From the NCBI RefSeq assembly GCF_030247185.1, contig NC_080572.1, forward strand, positions 41,384,896 to 41,448,895: a stretch of 64,000 nucleotides of DNA, read 5' to 3'. A program made the translations under genes and the position numbers. Source of the DNA: Malaya genurostris (Eukaryota; Arthropoda; Insecta; Diptera; Culicidae). Positions 11,721 through 24,666 of this stretch are shown here, piece by piece. The notes under the pieces were generated by a model. The model saw only the letters and a program-made list of their open reading frames with translations. It searched no databases and was not told the origin of the DNA. How positions within the stretch are numbered: position 1 is the first letter of the stretch; each line of letters starts with the position of its first letter.

Positions 11721-12938
11721 CTTTTGTCGTGAATACAGCTTACTTTACTATGGGGCGCCTTTTCAAAATTTACCCTCTGAGAGAGTGATAAATTTTTGAT
11801 CGTGAATATCTCTTGTTGTATCTAACGAATCAACATAATTTTTGCTACATGCCATCGGAAATATGATGACGATTTTATGATAACATTTTCAGTTGTGTGA
11901 CATAATCTCAAATAATTCAAAATTAAACTTTTCTGAAATGTTTTGTATAAACGTGTACCAAAGAGGATAATTCATAGGGCGCGTTTGTCTTTCACGTATT
12001 TTGAAAGCTCATAGCTCAGTGATCTGTGGAAGAATTTATATAATCTAACTACCAATTGAATCGAAATTTTTCAAATTAAACGTGTATAGCAATGAAGTAT
12101 TTCAATAGTACACTATTGAAAAACCTGTCTCATTTGACCCATGTCAACAAAAGCCAATCAGAACGCGTTCTGATGAAGAAAACAAAATATCTGCTGCTGT
12201 ACAACAAATCGTTCGAGAAAAATTTTCCGAGCAGTGCTTAATATCGTAGTGAGCTCCACAATTTGCCTTCTGAAAGGCAGGAACGAATCCCGTACAGCAT
12301 CCTGATAGTTTCTTTCAATGAAATGCATATCCGAAATGAAATAATCGACATTAAAATTCTGTATTCGGCTATTCGGCTATTTTTATAGTCGTTAAAACCG
12401 CTTATTAATGAAAAAGCTACAAACGAAATCACATAAAAGAAACCTCTTAACAAAAATTGGATCCGTTTGGATTCTATCGCCACTGCGAGCAGATGTATTG
12501 TGTGTCGTTTGCAAAACTAGTTTCGCTCCCGACAAGAGCGATTACGTCACAGCTGCCAGTTGTTTGCATTGGTGAAAAAACAACGAAAAGAGGACAACGG
12601 TGAAGAGCATCACACAAAATTAGCCAATCTAATGGCTCTAAAAGTTATTTAAAGAACTATTAGGATTTCTTGCTCGCAAATCTAAAGTAAATATCCTCAG
12701 TTTAGTGCAAATCTAGAACAGTTTGATTAGATTTGTGCACTTTTTGCTGTGGGAAATTCACAGTAATCGAGATCAAGTGAAGCCTTTTTTCTGCGATAAA
12801 TGTGAAAAAGGGGAATGCTTGCATAATTCATACAGTTGATCAACTAATTGATATTCGGAAGTGTTAAGGAAAATGTCAGTTGTTTTCGTATTCACGACAT
12901 CCAGTTATGTATCTGACATTACCCACCCGTTTTTTTTC
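11721..12938 (-). repeat. Dispersed repeat R, copy 1
   Basis: About 1.2 kb is the reverse complement of 57442-58919 with the SINEs removed. Landmarks are cttttgtcgtgaatac at the left edge, ttaccctctgagagagtgat, gtctcatttgacccatgtca, gtgacgcaatcg (reverse complement of cgattacgtcac) and gacattacccacccg at the right edge. It is non-coding. No terminal inverted repeat or target duplication was found, so its class is unknown. Confidence 0.7.
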
Positions 12939-14444
12939 TACTAAACTATCACTTGGTTCAATAAAGTAAACACTATTATGCATTTTCAAAGTCTTGTTTT
13001 CGTATCTATTCTTTCAAGCTTTTAAGAATTATCCAATCTGGATAAAAATTCTTTCACGTTATTTCTCATTCCTGTACACTATAGATTGTGATGAGCTCAA
13101 TTCATACGCGTTTCTCATAACTTATTCTCACGGCGTGATTCGTTAGCGGTGCTTTCATTGAAAGCGTTTCCCTCGATTGGATGAGAGTAGCTACCGAACA
13201 TAAAGTTTCAATGTGAAAAAAACTAAGAATCACTAAACTAGACCAGTAGTTGTTCCTAAGATTCGGATGTTTCGAAAAATAAAAAATAAATTCAAATAAG
13301 AAAACCATCATCTTCGTTTAACATCATCATCCTGTGTTTAAAACTAACTCTTTCAGTAAACCGGCTGCCTAGAGACTGAGAAAAAAGACTATAAGTTTAA
13401 AAACCAACATTTCGTTCGAAACTTACCAATGCATTTCGGCTATTTTAAATTAAACGTCTAATATGAATAAGTTGTCATTTTCATTTTTGTACATTGTTCT
13501 TGATATCACGTTTCGAGATACGATTGGGGATTAGGTTGGTTTCAAATCTATTGACTACCGTCCTGAGAATTTCAATTACACGCGATGAATGTCACTTTTA
13601 AATAAAAATATTTCACCATGAAATAAGAAATATCGTGGAACATTAATTAGGTGTCGTCGCGAATTGGTATTTTGATAATTAACTTATATATAAAGGATGA
13701 CTTTTTTGTTGGTATCTTTTTGGCAACGCTGTTTATGACAGATCACGCAGTTAATCATGTTTTATGGTCGTCAAAAGGTGAGATAACTAAGTGCTCACAA
13801 GTTCCTATCCCGTGTGTCTATGATGACATTTGGTCAAAAGAACGGTGTCGACTGGGTGCTATCACCTTCTGCGTTAGTATCAGATTGAGAGGGTGCGAAT
13901 TGGTTTGCAGGTGATTCATTTGAAACGAGAATATTTTGCCTTGACGTCCTTTTGCTGATGTGTATTTAAACCTTTAATGTGACTTTAAATTGTCAACTTG
14001 CAGCATTCCTTGCAATTCATAAATTAGCATTTTGCATATCATCATTATATAATTTAACTCATAAAGTAAAATTGAGACATAAAAATAACTTTTTGTGTAT
14101 AAATGATAATTCTATTCGTATTATAAGTGTTTTATGCAGGAGCGTCTATAGAAAAAAAATATTCAGAAATGTGAAACCTCATACTATGTTCCAAGGGCTT
14201 AATTGGCTGGTTCAGAATCCTGAAGGTTTGGAAAATTAGGATACGGTAATAAATTAAACATTGAATGCAAACTCGAGTATTGGTAAGATTAAAAAATGTT
14301 TATTATTCAATTGAAGCATTTACAAGACTGAAGAGCCTAAACTAATTATGCGAATTCGATTGAGTTAATACCCTTCTGAGTCCTGAACTAAAGTTATTTG
14401 CATGTATAATCAAAACACATGGAAACATCTTTTTTCTGTAATCC
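12939..14444. other. Intron sequence without recognised features
   Basis: This is AT-rich DNA with short open frames that resemble nothing. No RNA gene or mobile-element end is recognised. Confidence 0.45.
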
Positions 14445-15289
14445 GGGAACGGGTCATATCGCCGAAAGCCATTTCGCCGAAAATCGTTTCGCCGAATGCC
14501 ATTTCGCCGCAAGTCGTTTCGCCGAATAGGTCATTTCGCCGAATAGGTCATTTCGCCGAAAGTCGTTTCGCCGAAAAGGTCATTTCGCCGAAAGGGTCAT
14601 CTCGCCGAAAGGTTCATTTTGCCGAAAGGGTAATTTCACCGTAAGGGTAATATCTCCTGCATGTTATGTCTCCTGTATAAGTGATGTGGCGCAGCCACAT
14701 AACCGAAGCCAAGAGTCGGCCGCCGACCCGCCGTCGGAAGCGGCGGCCTCTTGCATACAAACCTGTAACCGCCTCGTTTGCCCGGTCTACTCAAAGTTAG
14801 GTTTCTTTGCTTTAGTTAGGTCCGAACGAGCGGTAGCGAGGTCGGACAGCACATGAACCAAAACGATGTGACGTAGCCGCATCAATTTTTTTTCATTTTC
14901 ACTTAATAAACGGAAAATACCACCTACATTTGCCTGGTAGATACACCTATGCAATTGCTTTGATGCTTACTAGCTATTAGTCAACAAGTTTTCTTGGGAA
15001 CTACTTTCTGCTTTCATGAATCAATCATAATTCAAGAAGTACAATGGTAGGTCAACTAAACGGGCATTAACGCTATTATCTTTCGTTTGTCTTTAATTTA
15101 AATCAATTCTAATTACGATTTCAGGTTTCGGCGAAATGACCCTTTCGGCAAAATGGCTTTCGGCGAAATGACATTCGGCGAAGTGACCCATTCGGCGAAA
15201 TGTCATTCGGCGAAATAACCCTTTCGGCGAAATGACTTTCGGCGAAACGACTTTCGGCGAAATGACTTTCGGCGAAATGACCCTGATCC
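14445..15289 (+). mobile_element. CGCCGAAA-type MITE, copy A
   Basis: Termini are gggaacgggtcatatcgcc at the left and, on the reverse complement of the right end, ggatcagggtcatttcgcc. Both arms are arrays of the near-palindromic TTTCGCCGAAA unit. Between them lies a GC-rich segment (about 14690-14890) that is absent from copy C, then the common core with acctacattt and gaagtacaatggtaggtcaa. Left flank ctgtaatcc and right flank ctgtaa suggest a partly preserved target duplication. Open frames reading ISPK or FAES repeats are translations of the minisatellite, not proteins. Confidence 0.75.
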
Positions 15290-16955
15290 CTGTAAGGATC
15301 AGGGTCATTTCGCCGAAAGCCATTTCGCCGAAAGCCATTTCGCCGAAAGCCGTTTCGCCGAAAGTCATTTCGCCGAAAGGGTTATTTCGCCGAATGTCAT
15401 TTCGCCGAATGGGTCACTTCGCCGAATGCCATTTCGCCGTAAGCCATTTCGCCGAAAGGGTCATTTCGCCGAATCTTGAAATCGTAATTAGAATTAATTT
15501 AAAATAGAGACAAACGAAAGATGGTAGCCTTAACGCCCGTTTTGTTGACCTACCATCACAGACTAACAGACATGACAGTATGAGTAAATTCTTATAAAAA
15601 TAATTTTTCGTGATGCACTAGTTCCACCTATATTGTACTGCGCGAACTATTTACTATCTGTACACCCCTTGTGTTATGTACAAGTTTTTTTACTAGTTGG
15701 TTTCCCCTCGTTTGTCAACACCGATCAGCTGCTTGCAGGGATGCCTGATTTCATCAAAATTTTTGAAAATGAATCGTCACAATAAATTATTGGATTACGT
15801 TGATAATATATTTAACTTTTTCGCGATGTTGGAAGGTCACCATTTATTTGACTCAACGTTGTTCATCTAGACTATTTTTTATTGTGTTGGTAGTTTTCAC
15901 CCGAAATTAAGTGGCGGCAGACTAGAAGCAAGTAAATATTGTAACAAAACGGGTTCGATTTTGTATTGCGTTGGAGGATGAGAAGTAGGCACAATTATGT
16001 ATATAGTTTTGGCAATATGTATTAAATCTGTATCCTGTATGAAATTCGCATGGACGTATACAAAACAATACATTACAGGTAATTTTGTATAATTGGCAAC
16101 TCTGTAGGTAAATGAAAAAAATAAACACAGTCTAGATGACAGACAGGATGTTTTTGATAGGGTAACGTGGCGCCATCATGACACATGTGAGCACTGTCCC
16201 AAATAAAGGAATATTCGAAATGACCGTTAAAATGATTGAAGAATCTAATTTGAGTGTCCTGTCTGTTATTTTTTTTTTTATTCAATATTATAATATAATT
16301 TTAAGGCACACTGCTTAAGCTCTAAGATGCCAAGGGTATTTACTAATCTTAATTACGACTAACTTAAAACTAGAATAGTATCATTATGTAATGTAGCGGT
16401 AGCGGATTCTCGAGAAGCGATCGGTACCCGATCAGAAAATCTAATCAAAATTATACCAAAATAAGATATTATAACAAGACATTAAAACATATCTCATTTT
16501 GATTTAAAATCACTATGGATAGTTGTTAAAATATCAAGTGTTTATAGCAAAAATATGTATCGATTATATCTGATTATATATAAGAACCTTTCTTCACGAA
16601 ATATCATATTTGTTTCTGCTTTTGATAAAATTATTATACCAATAAATGATATAGTTTTGTAATGTTACATCTTAGGAAAAGTATCATTTATATCTGAAAA
16701 TTAAATCATTGTATCAACGAAAATCAGAAATTCTTTCTAGTATAGAAAACTAATTTATTATTTTGGGATATGTATTCTCTTTATTTCATCAGTGTTTTTA
16801 CTCTAACTATTTGGATAATTATTTTATTTGTTAAGTTCTTCTTTGTTCCCATTTTATATCCTTCGGTGCTTCAGTCGTTATAATTTCTTTTACACTGCTT
16901 CTACCTCTATTCATCTTTAGTGGTCAGAACATGCTACTTGTATATGAATATCAAC

Positions 16956-18630
16956 CTAAGGCTCAAGCGAATGTGTGTTCTTATGCTTGTAATACGCCAA
17001 AACATGCCTTATTAAATCCTTGAAATTTCTTGCCGCTTCATTGGCTTCTAGTGGAGAATCGCCTTTCATCATACGGTGTTCATACAAGCGATCTGAAAAT
17101 TATACAAATTGATAATGCCATATATACATTGAAATTTTATATTTACCATAGATGTATTGCACTTTATCTGGTTCTAGAAGAACCGACGTTGAATAGGATG
17201 TAATCGAATGAGATTTACTGTTACCCAAGATAGGTTTCCTTCCACGTGGATTGTTTGACATTCGCCCATATATTGTTCTGCCTTTGAAACCTTCTTGCCA
17301 TATTTCAAACATTAATAATTTGACAAATACGTAGTCCGATTTTGAATTTCTTGAAAAAGCTTCAAGTTGATCTTCCGTCAGCATTCCTTCAATATATGTA
17401 AATCTTTGTCTTGTATAACCCGAAATGTTGAGAAAGTCAGTTAGTCGTAGACATCTGCGATTTGATTCTGAACATTGTTTTTTCAATCTGAGCGACAACG
17501 CTTTCAATTTTTTTACTCTCAAAGTAAGTTTGGTTACCATATCATATTCATCATTCTCAGACAATTCAGACTAGAACATACATAAACATTTAAGTATACA
17601 TTGAACAATCACTTTATACATGATGTCAACATACCTGTTCACCATCACGTAGCAGATCTTCGTCGATTATTGATTCTGGTTTTCTTTGTGATTTTGACAA
17701 AGTGCATTTAATTATGCCTGGTTTGTACCGATTTCGGTCACCTGACCCTGCGATAGTTGACAAATTTTCGTTACATGCTATTGGGGATGGATCCGTATCA
17801 GCGTCAACTTTTAGTCGTGGTCCAGAGACAGGAGATTTTAATGCTCGAAGATTATCGCACTTAACGGTCTCTATATCCATTAAATTAGACTCATCTTGCG
17901 ACGATGTTCCGCTGGCTTGTACTGACCACTTCATTTTTTCTTTTTTTCGTTTGGGAATTTGCACTTGTGTTCCATGAACAGTTACGACTGGAGGTGGATG
18001 CTCGTTACTATGCCCTAGATTCTGGGAAGAGTACATTTTTGGATCTACTAATGGTATATGATGAATGTCAGACGACGAAGCTTGGTTCCATGATGATTCA
18101 ATATTTGTTACATTTGAAAGAAATTGTTTTTGCTTTGACAGTGAACAAATCTTGTTTCCCTGTTTGCGTTTAATACGATCTAATCCTTGTGATACATTGA
18201 ACGAAATATTTTGACACTTGAAGCATGAAAAGAGATTGGCAAAAATATTTGCTCGATGAAAATAACAAACTTCCTGTTTACCAGCAAATTACTAACCTCA
18301 ATTACGTCGTGGGGTGGAGGATCCAAAGAAGTTCCATGATTTTGTGATGATCTCAAAAACCGTTTTTGTGAAGATTCAATTGGTGAGCAAGTAGCAATAG
18401 TTTTCAAGCACTGAAGTTGAATTGATATGGAAGCATATAAAACTAAATTATCACCATCATAATTTATCTCCATACATTTTCAAAATTGTGGTTATGTCAA
18501 AGAAATTTTTTTTTTGAATTGACAGAAGAATATACAAACTTACCTGATCTTTTTTTAAAAACAGTAAATTCTTTTCGTTTGCGGCTGATTTTAGCATTCG
18601 AGTTGCTTTATTAATGTACTTTTTCCCCAT
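16956..18630 (-). CDS. Five-exon gene inside the 4.1-kb transposon, BEN-like C-terminus
   Basis: Exons are 18544-18630, 18297-18410, 17635-18216, 17147-17570 and 16956-17092. All four introns (133, 80, 64 and 54 bp) have GT-AG ends and compatible phases (0, 0, 0, 1). The joined CDS is 1344 bp, 447 residues, ending at TAG 16956. Start MGKKYINKAT was chosen because it follows the last plausible upstream context; an in-frame ATG at 18666 would add 12 residues. The middle is polar and low in complexity, with a basic IPKRKKEKMK patch. A Leu/Lys-rich coiled-coil-like stretch (TKLTLRVKKLKALSLRLKKQ) comes at about residue 270. The last ~110 residues (DYVFVKLLMFEIW ... PDKVQYIYDRLYEHRM) weakly resemble a BEN domain, a DNA-binding fold. 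The function is unknown; a DNA-binding accessory protein of the transposon is an inference. Confidence 0.65.
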
Positions 18631-19491
18631 ACTTAACGACAGATCAATTTTTCTGCATATTCTCACAACTCAATGTACCAGAGATGCCAAATATTTTAAA
18701 AGAAAATCTGTATAACCCAGTATAAAATATCAGTGTATATTTGTTCTCGCATTCACATAATATTTTTAGTTTTGGTATAGAGCGTTCCATGAGGCGAAAA
18801 ATGAAACAATATGTGATTGCATTACTCGTTTGTTCCATTCTCATACAAAAAGGTTGTAAAATGACTTTAAAAACTTACTTTTAAAACGAGGCCGGCAGTG
18901 TCGAGTGTTACATACCATTCGAATCGCTTCGTCTAGATAAGAATATGCCTATGTCCGTATATGTGTATGCATAAGGTACAAATAATGTCAGTCAATTAAA
19001 ACAGAGAATAAAAGTATTCGCTTCATTGCTCGATGTATTTAGCATAATGGCAACTCTGCTTCAGTATGTATGCACTCTTATCATCCGCTACCTCATTTTG
19101 TGTAGAAACCTATCCAGAGTCCACCATAGTACATCTTCACATTTTTAGGTAATTAGCGTATTACACAAACCAGACTAACGACTGGTGGTGCTTTTTCTCT
19201 TTGTGTTTTAACAACAATGGGAAAAAATTAATTGATCATTCCAGTCTAATTCTTGCAATAAAAGACGGGCAAAATTGCTCTGCATCGGTTTGATTCGACC
19301 AGTATACTGGTATTTTATTCGTTTTGCTTTTATGTTCGTTAGAAGACTGTGAAGGACAATAGTACTGTTTTTGCACTACCTAATCGGATAAACACATCTT
19401 CATCTCTCAAAAATCAATATATCTACAATTTTATTTCCTAATAAGATTTTTTTGTACTTAGAAAATTATTGCAAAATAAAAAAAATTTCAG

Positions 19492-20108
19492 CAGCTCTTT
19501 GGAACTACTCTCTATTTCCTTACGAGAATGGAAACGCAATGTTGGCCGGATTTCATTCATCTAATAATCATCCTGTCGTTCAAGTGTCTAACAAGTACAT
19601 CTTGAATAGAATTTGCCATTTTCACAACACAAGTAATGATACACACACTATGCAATGGATTTCAAGTTTATGGCAGAAAACTTGGAATGAGAAAACATTC
19701 AATCCAATAAACCACAGCTACATATCTGCTGATGTAGAAATACACGAAGAGGTAAATACTTCAATTTTTTCTGATGTTGGAAGATGCAAGTTCAATGGAA
19801 TTCCCATATGCACGATGTCATCATGCTCTAAAGTCAAATATGATGATTCCTACATACAATTATCTGGATCGTTCTACCGTGTTCTCCGTATTCTTGTTGA
19901 TTCGACCAACGAACTTTTCATAATCGGACAAAAACTGGAAACCGATATCTTATATGATAATATGTTCGAATATACATTGTCCACAGTAAAATGTTTAAGA
20001 AAGCTCAACAACACAGTCAGACAATGCGTCAGTGTTTCAGTAAATATTAATTCCTCTTGTGTTCGTCATTTTATATCACTCTGTAAAACAAGAACTCAAG
20101 TTGATTAA
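19492..20108 (+). pseudogene. CACTA-like transposase, C-terminal exon only
   Basis: About 204 residues follow a good acceptor (aaaaatttcag at 19491) and end at TAA 20108. The opening ALWNYSLFPYENGN followed by GFH resembles the W-x-(Y/F)-S-x-F-x-(F/Y)-E-x-x-N-G motif of CACTA/EnSpm transposases. The remainder (about 170 residues, several Cys) has no motif I recognise. I found no upstream exons on this strand between 18640 and 19490, so the catalytic part seems deleted. An upstream in-frame ATG at 19452 lies in the intron-like sequence. The gene is divergent from the five-exon gene and may share its promoter region. Confidence 0.5.
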
Positions 20109-20229
20109 TAAACGTTAAAATTAAAACTTTGGCAGATCAACCTATGATGCTTTGTGTACTATGAGAGCGATGTTGTTATAGCCATATTCGAAATATACCA
20201 TTTTGAGAATAATTACGGTTATGTATAAT

Positions 20230-20392
<163 letters not shown>

Positions 20393-20545
20393 CATATTAT
20401 TTAACACGAATCAAAATTTGATATTTTTTTAATATAATTTTGTTTCAGTTAAAAAAATTATATTTCATTTGTAGGAGTTTCTGATATAAATATCAAAATA
20501 ATCAACAATTTAAATATAATTTTGATACTATTTTCTGATCGGGTA

Positions 20546-20999
20546 GTGGCCGGTGAATTGAATATCGCATGAGGGTCTTCTATATGCCGTTGGCGAAGAT
20601 CAATGTTGGCCGCATCCTTCGCTCCGTGTGGGTCCGCGGGAAACACCCCCAGGCTACGAAGGCCCGGCGGGTGGCCCGCATGCTGGTTTTCGACTGGGGC
20701 GGCCTTCCGTGGACGATGATGGTGATGTTACGGAAGAGAATGAAAAAAAAAGTAAATATTGTGGAAACGGGGTAAAAAGGGGATGTGGGAACAAAATGTT
20801 TGAAAACGATAAAGATCTAATTAGTTGCCATCGAGATGGTGAAGAGACAGGGAAGGGGTAACGAAAAAGTTAGTGACAAAAAAAGATCTTGTTAGTTCCA
20901 ATGAAGATGGTGGACAGGGATGGGGATCGAGAGAATCGGGCGGATGTTAGTGTCGAAGCTGTAGGTGGAGTTTATACTTTCTGAGCGAGGGATAACACA
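20546..20999 (-). other. 3' UTR of the I-clade LINE (proximal part)
   Basis: This is the sequence between the ORF2 stop and the nested 4.1-kb transposon. The UTR continues on the far side as 16280-16424. No conserved motif beyond A-rich runs is seen. Confidence 0.6.
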
Positions 21000-23900
21000 T
21001 TACACTTGTATATCAATGTGTTTAAGGTACTGGTATATGAGAAGCATATATAAACTATCCCGACTCGCCAACACATCCCGAACCGGAACCTCAGGCGGTC
21101 TACCTCGGGCCCTAAGGGATTCCAGTAGCTTCGACCTGGCGTCACGATACTCTACGCACGACCACACGACATGCTCGATGTCCTGATAACCGTCGCCACA
21201 GGTGCAGAGACCGCTCTCCGCAAGCCCAACACGCCGGAGATGTGCGTTGAAAGTGTAGTGATTTGACATGAGCCGCGACATAACACGAATGAAATCGCGA
21301 CTCACGTTCATCCCCCTGAACCAAGCCACCCTAGGGATAATGGAATGTAGCCATCGTCCCAGTTCGCCATTGCTCCATGAAGTTTGCCAACTTTCGAGAG
21401 TTTTCTGACGAGAGATACTGAAAAATTCATTGAAGCAGATTGGTCTTTCATAAATATCACCTTCTAATGCGCCCACCTTAGCCAATGAGTCTGCCTTTTC
21501 ATTGCCTGGAATGGAACAATGCGAAGGGACCCAGACTAACGATATTAAATAAGACCGTTCAGATAAAGTTCGCAAGTGTTCCCGTATTTTCCCCAGGAAA
21601 TATGGGGGATACTTTCCTGGCTTCATTGCCCGGAGAGCTTCTATTGAACTTAGACTGTCCGTGACAATGAAGTAATGGTCTTTGGGCATGGTTTCAATGA
21701 TCTCGAGGGTGTACTGAATAGCAGCTAATTCTGCGACGTAAACTGAAGCCGGATCATTGAGTTTGTGAGAAGCGATGATGTTTTGATTGAAGATGCCGAA
21801 GCCTGTGGACCTGTTGATGTTTGAACCGTCAGTGTAAAACACCTTTTCACAGTTGACTGTTCTAAATTTATTATAAAAAATATTTGGGGCCACTTGAGGG
21901 CGCACGTGATCCGGGATTCCACGAATTTCTTCTCTCATGGATGTGTCGAAAAACACAGTAGAATCAGAAGTATCCAAGAAATGAGCACGATTGGAAACAA
22001 ACGAAGAAGGATTAATATTCTGAGCCATGTAATCAAAATACAAGGACATAAAACGGGTCTGAGAATTGAGCTCGACAAGCCTTTCGAAGTTTTCAATCAC
22101 CATCGGATTCAAGATGTCGCATCGGATTAGCAATCGATATGAGAGATCCCAGAATCGGTTTTTCAACGGTAAGACGCCCGCGAGCACTTCGAGACTCATC
22201 GTATGAGTCGACTGCATGCAACCTAAGGCAATACGCAAACAACGATACTGAATTCTTTCCAGCTTGGTGAAATGAGTGTTCGCCGCGGATCGGAAGCAAA
22301 AGCATCCGTATTCCATCACGGACAATATCGTTGTTTGGTATAACCTGATCAGGTCTCCTGGGTGGGCACCCCACCATGATCCGGTTATTGTACGAAGAAA
22401 ATTGATTCTCTGTTGGCATTTTTGTTTCAGATACCTAATGTGACATCCCCAGGTGCCTTTGGAGTCGAACCAGACCCCGAGATATTTAAATGTGAAGACC
22501 TGAGCTATGGTTTCACCCCCTAGTTGAAGCTGTAATTGTGCTGGTTCTCGCTTCCTTGAAAATACAACCAGCTCAGTTTTCTCCGTGGAGAACTCGATAC
22601 CCATTTGAAGAGCCCATGTCGACAAGTTGTCGAGGGTATCTTGCAATGGTCCTTGGAGATCGGCAGCTTTGGGTCCTATAATAGACACAACGCTGTCGTC
22701 GGCAAGTTGTCTTAGCGTGCAAGATGTGTTGATACATTCATCAATGTTGTTCACGTAAAAGTTGTATAAAAGGGGGCTTAAGCATGAGCCCTGAGGAAGA
22801 CCCATGTAACTGAATCGTCGACAAATCACCATGCGCGAAATACATGTATTTCTCGGACAACAGATTATACAAAAAGTTATTCAAAATTGGTGAAAGACCA
22901 TGCTGATGCAACTTCTCAGATAGGATGTTTATGGAAACTGAATCAAAAGCCCCCTTGATGTCTAGGAAAACTGACGCCATTTGTTCTTTACGAGCAAATG
23001 CCATTTGAATTTCGGTTGAGAGCAACGCAAGACAATCGTTCGTTCCTTTGCCCCTGCGGAAGCCGAATTGTGTATCTGAAAGTAAGCCATTAGTCTCGAC
23101 CCAATTGTCTAGACGAAACAGAATCATTTTTTCGAACAATTTCCGGATACAGGAAAGCATAGCAATCGGCCGATACGAATTGTGATCGGAGGCTGGTTTC
23201 CCTGGTTTTTGAATGGCGATAACTCTTACTTGTCTCCAGTCATGTGGGACAATATTATCCTCAAGAAGCCTATTGAATAAATTCAATAAGCGCCTTTTGG
23301 CAGAGTCAGGCAAATTTTTCAACAAGTTGAATTTGATTTTGTCTAACCCCGGAGATTTATTGTTACATGATAAAAGCGCAAGTGAGAACTCGACCATCGA
23401 AAAAGGTGTTTCGTTTCTGTTTGATGAAGCGACGCGCATGATTGTCTGTTCCGGAACAGAGTCAGGACATACTTTTTTAGCGAAATCGAATATCCAGCGG
23501 TTAGAATATTCCTCGCTTTCGTTTGTGGTGTTTTTGTTGCGCATTCGTCGGGCTGTGTTCCAAAGAGTGCTCATTGATGTTTCTCTCGATAATCCGTCTA
23601 CGAATCAACGCCAATAACCGCTTTTCTTCGCTTTAATCAAGCTTTTCATTTTAGCGTCTAATGCCGCGTAGTTTCTGAAATTATCAGGTGTTCCGTTTTT
23701 CCTAAACTCGACAAATGATGAAGTTCTCTCCGCGTTTAATTCTGAGCACTCTTTGTCCCACCACGGGTTGGGGGGACGGATGTTAGTTTTCGCGCCGGGT
23801 ACACGTTTCGTCTGAGCTTGAGTCGCGGTGTCGAGAATCAAGCCAGCCAAAAACGTGTACTCTTCCTCCGGAGGAAGTTCTTGTGTTGTTTCTAGATTCT

Positions 23901-24666
23901 CAGATATCAAATTTGCGTAGCATTTCCAATCAAGGTTTCGTGTGAGGTCATACGAAACATTGATTGTTTCCGATGGTCTTAATCCGGTGGCGATTGAAAT
24001 TACGATAGGCAGATGATCGCTACCGTGGGGATCAGGGATTACCTTCCACGTGCAATCCAACCGTAGCGATGTCGAGCAAAGGGATAAGTCTAGCGCACTT
24101 GGTCTTGCTGGTGGTGCAGGAATTCGTGTCATTTCTCCCGTATTCAAGATTGTCATATTGAAGTTGTCGCAGATATCATGGATCATAGTTGATCTGTTAT
24201 CGTCGTGAAGACAGCCCCATCCCGTACCGTGTGAGTTAAAGTCTCCTAAAACCAACGTCGGTGCGGGAAGAAGCTCTATGATATCATTGAGCCGCCGATG
24301 CCCAACCGAGGCTCTTGGGGGAATGTAGATGGAAGCAATGCAAAGGTCCTTGCCTTTGATTGTAACATGACATGCGACAACTTCAATACCTGGTATCGAG
24401 GGGAGGTTAATGCGATAGAAAGAATAGCACTTTTTGATCCCCAAAAGTACTCCTCCATAGGAATCATCTCGATCCAGACGAATAATGTTAAAATCGTGGA
24501 GGTTTAAGGGTATTTCAGAAGTTAGCCAAGTTTCGCACAATGCAAATGCGTCACATTTCAGATTATTTACTAGAAATTTGAAAGGATCTATTTTTGGGAT
24601 GATACTTCTACAATTCCACTGTATAACAGTGATTGTATCCGTGACCTCGGTGGGTGTCTTAGCCAT
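21000..24666 (-). pseudogene. I-clade LINE ORF2: endonuclease, reverse transcriptase, RNase H
   Basis: ORF2 starts at ATG 24666, overlapping the ORF1 stop in ATGGCTAA. Domains in order: an AP-type endonuclease (IQWNCRSI, CETWL, LGDFNSHGTGWG, GSDHLPIV, about residues 10-230), reverse transcriptase (SYRPIAMLSCIRKLFEK, FLDIKGAFDSV, GLPQGSCLSPLLYN, and catalytic LADD), and RNase H (FYTDGS, VAELAAIQ, VTDSLSS, GNEKADSLAK). Two lesions break it. One is an in-frame TGA at 23605-23607 after SGYWR, where Arg is expected, most simply CGA to TGA. The other is a frameshift between about 22815 and 22835, just before GLPQGS. Otherwise it is full length, so the copy is fairly young but inactive. The RNase H domain separates it from Jockey-clade LINEs such as the one at 52.7 kb. 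Confidence 0.9.

Noticed and set aside
14690..14890. GC-rich block as a captured bacterial or host exon
   Set aside because: It recurs in MITE copy B with indels in all frames and shows no coding constraint.
15296..15310. 9-bp target duplication around MITE copy B
   Set aside because: The right flank (gattcacca) does not match the left flank (ctgtaa preceded by copy A), so no duplication is claimed.
14402..15507. Open frames reading repeated ISPK and HFAES motifs on both strands
   Set aside because: They arise from the TTTCGCCGAAA minisatellite, which is open in several frames; there is no start context or family resemblance.
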